From an uncultured Oscillibacter sp. (lineage in GTDB: Bacteria > Bacillota > Clostridia > Oscillospirales > Oscillospiraceae), in assembly GCA_946494635.1 (NCBI GenBank), contig CAMMCS010000025.1:1-15508 (forward strand): 15,508 bases of DNA, given 5' to 3'. Below, piece by piece: positions 15,020 through 15,508 of the stretch. The notes beneath the pieces are model-generated. The model did not search any database, was not told the origin of the DNA, and saw nothing but the letters and a program-made list of their open reading frames with translations. Both the position numbers and the translations under genes were made by a program. Each line of letters starts with the position of its first letter. The first letter of the stretch is position 1.

Positions 15020-15193
15020 ATGGTACCTCGACAACTGCATACCCACCACCAAAGACGATACTCGCCGGAAAAAGTGCCGCCAGGATTTTGCCACAGGGTT
15101 CCCATCGAAGCCCAGCGTCAGCGGGTTCGATGGGAAGAGGACCCGCAGCGAAATAAACGAGCTTTCGGACAAGTCCGGAAGCAAGTGCTATGA
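15020..15193 (+). CDS. Possible small basic protein (57 aa), doubtful
   Basis: The frame encodes a 57-residue Arg/Gln-rich peptide starting MVPRQLHTHHQRRYSPEK. No clear ribosome site precedes the ATG. Its TGA overlaps the ATG of the next small frame (ATGA), which would suit translational coupling. Other frames are also open here on both strands, so the stretch may instead be a structured non-coding region. I recognise no family. Confidence 0.25.
   Translation: MVPRQLHTHHQRRYSPEKVPPGFCHRVPIEAQRQRVRWEEDPQRNKRAFGQVRKQVL
15102..15142. repeat. 11-bp inverted repeat
   Basis: TTCCCATCGAA (around 15099-15109) and TTCGATGGGAA (around 15126-15136) are perfect inverted arms around a 16-nt GC-rich loop. 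There is no T tract. It could be a structural signal of a mobile element such as part of a transfer or replication region, but nothing specific identifies it. Confidence 0.4.
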
Positions 15194-15300
15194 AGCTTGC
15201 GGTGACGAAGGAGCACACCAAGGCGAACGGAAACGCCGTGCGTGTCAAACAAGGCCGCAGGGCTGGAACAGGTATGGTGTGTGGCAATCAGTTTTTGTAA
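15190..15300 (+). CDS. Possible small basic peptide (36 aa), doubtful
   Basis: The frame encodes a Lys/Arg/Gly-rich 36-residue peptide starting MKLAVTKEHTKANGNAVR. It begins in the ATGA overlap with the preceding small frame, with only GGAAG as a weak ribosome site. It is unrecognised and could be a chance frame. Confidence 0.25.
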   Translation: MKLAVTKEHTKANGNAVRVKQGRRAGTGMVCGNQFL

Positions 15301-15311
15301 AGGGGGTGAAT

Positions 15312-15458
15312 GTGATCAGCTACAAGGTCCGCAGCAAAAGGAAAGCCGCCGAAACTGCTACAACAGTCCGGCGGCGCGCCGCGTTCCGAAAAACGCAGAC
15401 TCCATCTGCAGACAGTCTAACAGAGAGGCTTCCGGAACGCAAGATTTTTGTTCTCTGA
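15312..15458 (+). CDS. Small basic protein (48 aa) of unknown function
   Basis: A GTG start follows AGGGGGTG, a strong ribosome site at short spacing. The 48-residue product is rich in Arg, Lys and Thr (MISYKVRSKRKAAETATT at the start), probably cytoplasmic and possibly nucleic-acid binding. The frame is open further upstream to about 14985 but without a start codon that has a ribosome site. It lies 27 nt before the next gene start and is likely co-transcribed with it from the promoter at 14906. Confidence 0.45.
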   Translation: MISYKVRSKRKAAETATTVRRRAAFRKTQTPSADSLTERLPERKIFVL

Positions 15459-15485
15459 ATTTTGAAAAGAACACGGAGGTACTCT

Positions 15486-15508
15486 ATGCCGATTCTCGGT
15501 GAACGATT
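15486..15508 (+). CDS. Start of a further gene, cut by the window edge
   Basis: ATG at 15486 follows ACGGAGGT with 5 nt spacing, an excellent ribosome site. Only MPILGER is visible, so no function can be given. Confidence 0.5.

Larger units (their letters stand above)
6012..15508. mobile_element. Inferred integrated element or island starting at the tRNA-Val remnant
   Basis: The polarity of the tRNA fragment places foreign DNA from 6012 rightwards. The sequence just inside is markedly richer in A/T than the host side, the genes are accessory in character, and small mobile-element-like ORFs and a DUF6076-like gene lie at the right. No integrase and no second tRNA copy are in the window, so the right border is unknown and probably outside. 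The region could also be a composite of more than one insertion, with a change of character after the terminator at 13753-13806. Confidence 0.45.

Noticed and set aside
14976..15287. 103-residue minus-strand frame
   Set aside because: It starts with TTG without a ribosome site, overlaps plus-strand small frames that have signals, and shows no family features.
1..15508. CRISPR array, rRNA, insertion sequence transposase or prophage structural genes
   Set aside because: No regularly spaced repeats, no rRNA signatures, no transposase motifs and no capsid or tail genes are seen on either strand.

Overview
The window looks like a chromosomal segment of a GC-rich, gut-type Firmicute (Clostridia, probably Oscillospiraceae). 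The signs are strong AGGAGG-like ribosome sites, sigma-A promoters, Gram-positive lipoproteins with lipoboxes, an XpaC/VWA cluster and a eukaryotic-like Ser/Thr kinase. The genus is an inference from style, not proven.

Left part (1-5966), host backbone, very GC-rich. A leftward pair encodes a one-domain rhodanese and the N-terminus of a CoA-disulfide-reductase-type flavoprotein cut by the window edge. A rightward endonuclease/exonuclease/phosphatase-fold hydrolase follows, with its own promoter and a strong terminator. A leftward three-gene operon comes next (5173 to 1867): a lipoprotein fusing a substrate-binding domain to a VWA domain, an XpaC-like membrane protein and a membrane-anchored substrate-binding protein. 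Its junctions overlap. The TelA-type partner that usually accompanies XpaC is absent.

Boundary (5966-6600). The 3' half of a tRNA-Val(CAC), complete from the anticodon loop to CCA, lies on the minus strand and is followed by a near-perfect 18-bp terminator hairpin. The 5' half is missing. This is the usual scar of an element integrated into a tRNA gene, and its polarity puts the element on the right-hand side. Base composition drops just there, and 12-bp-spaced direct repeats sit about 115 bp inside.

Cargo (6601-13742), all rightward. An HTH-type small protein and a transmembrane Ser/Thr kinase with a leucine-rich-repeat ectodomain are almost fused (1 bp apart). After a pair of hairpins come three lipoproteins: two tandem paralogous right-handed beta-helix proteins, the first with an extra N-terminal module, and a small third one. 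A 20-bp-stem terminator closes the set. I read this as a candidate surface sensing, glycan-interaction or adhesion cassette: the kinase would sense something at the envelope and the lipoproteins would be displayed there. No function is demonstrated by the sequence.

Right part (13743-15508). A leftward DUF6076-like zinc-ribbon protein is separated by an AT-rich control region, with operator-like repeats and a good rightward promoter, from a stretch of overlapping small ORFs. The first codons of a further gene lie at the window end. This looks like mobile-element backbone.
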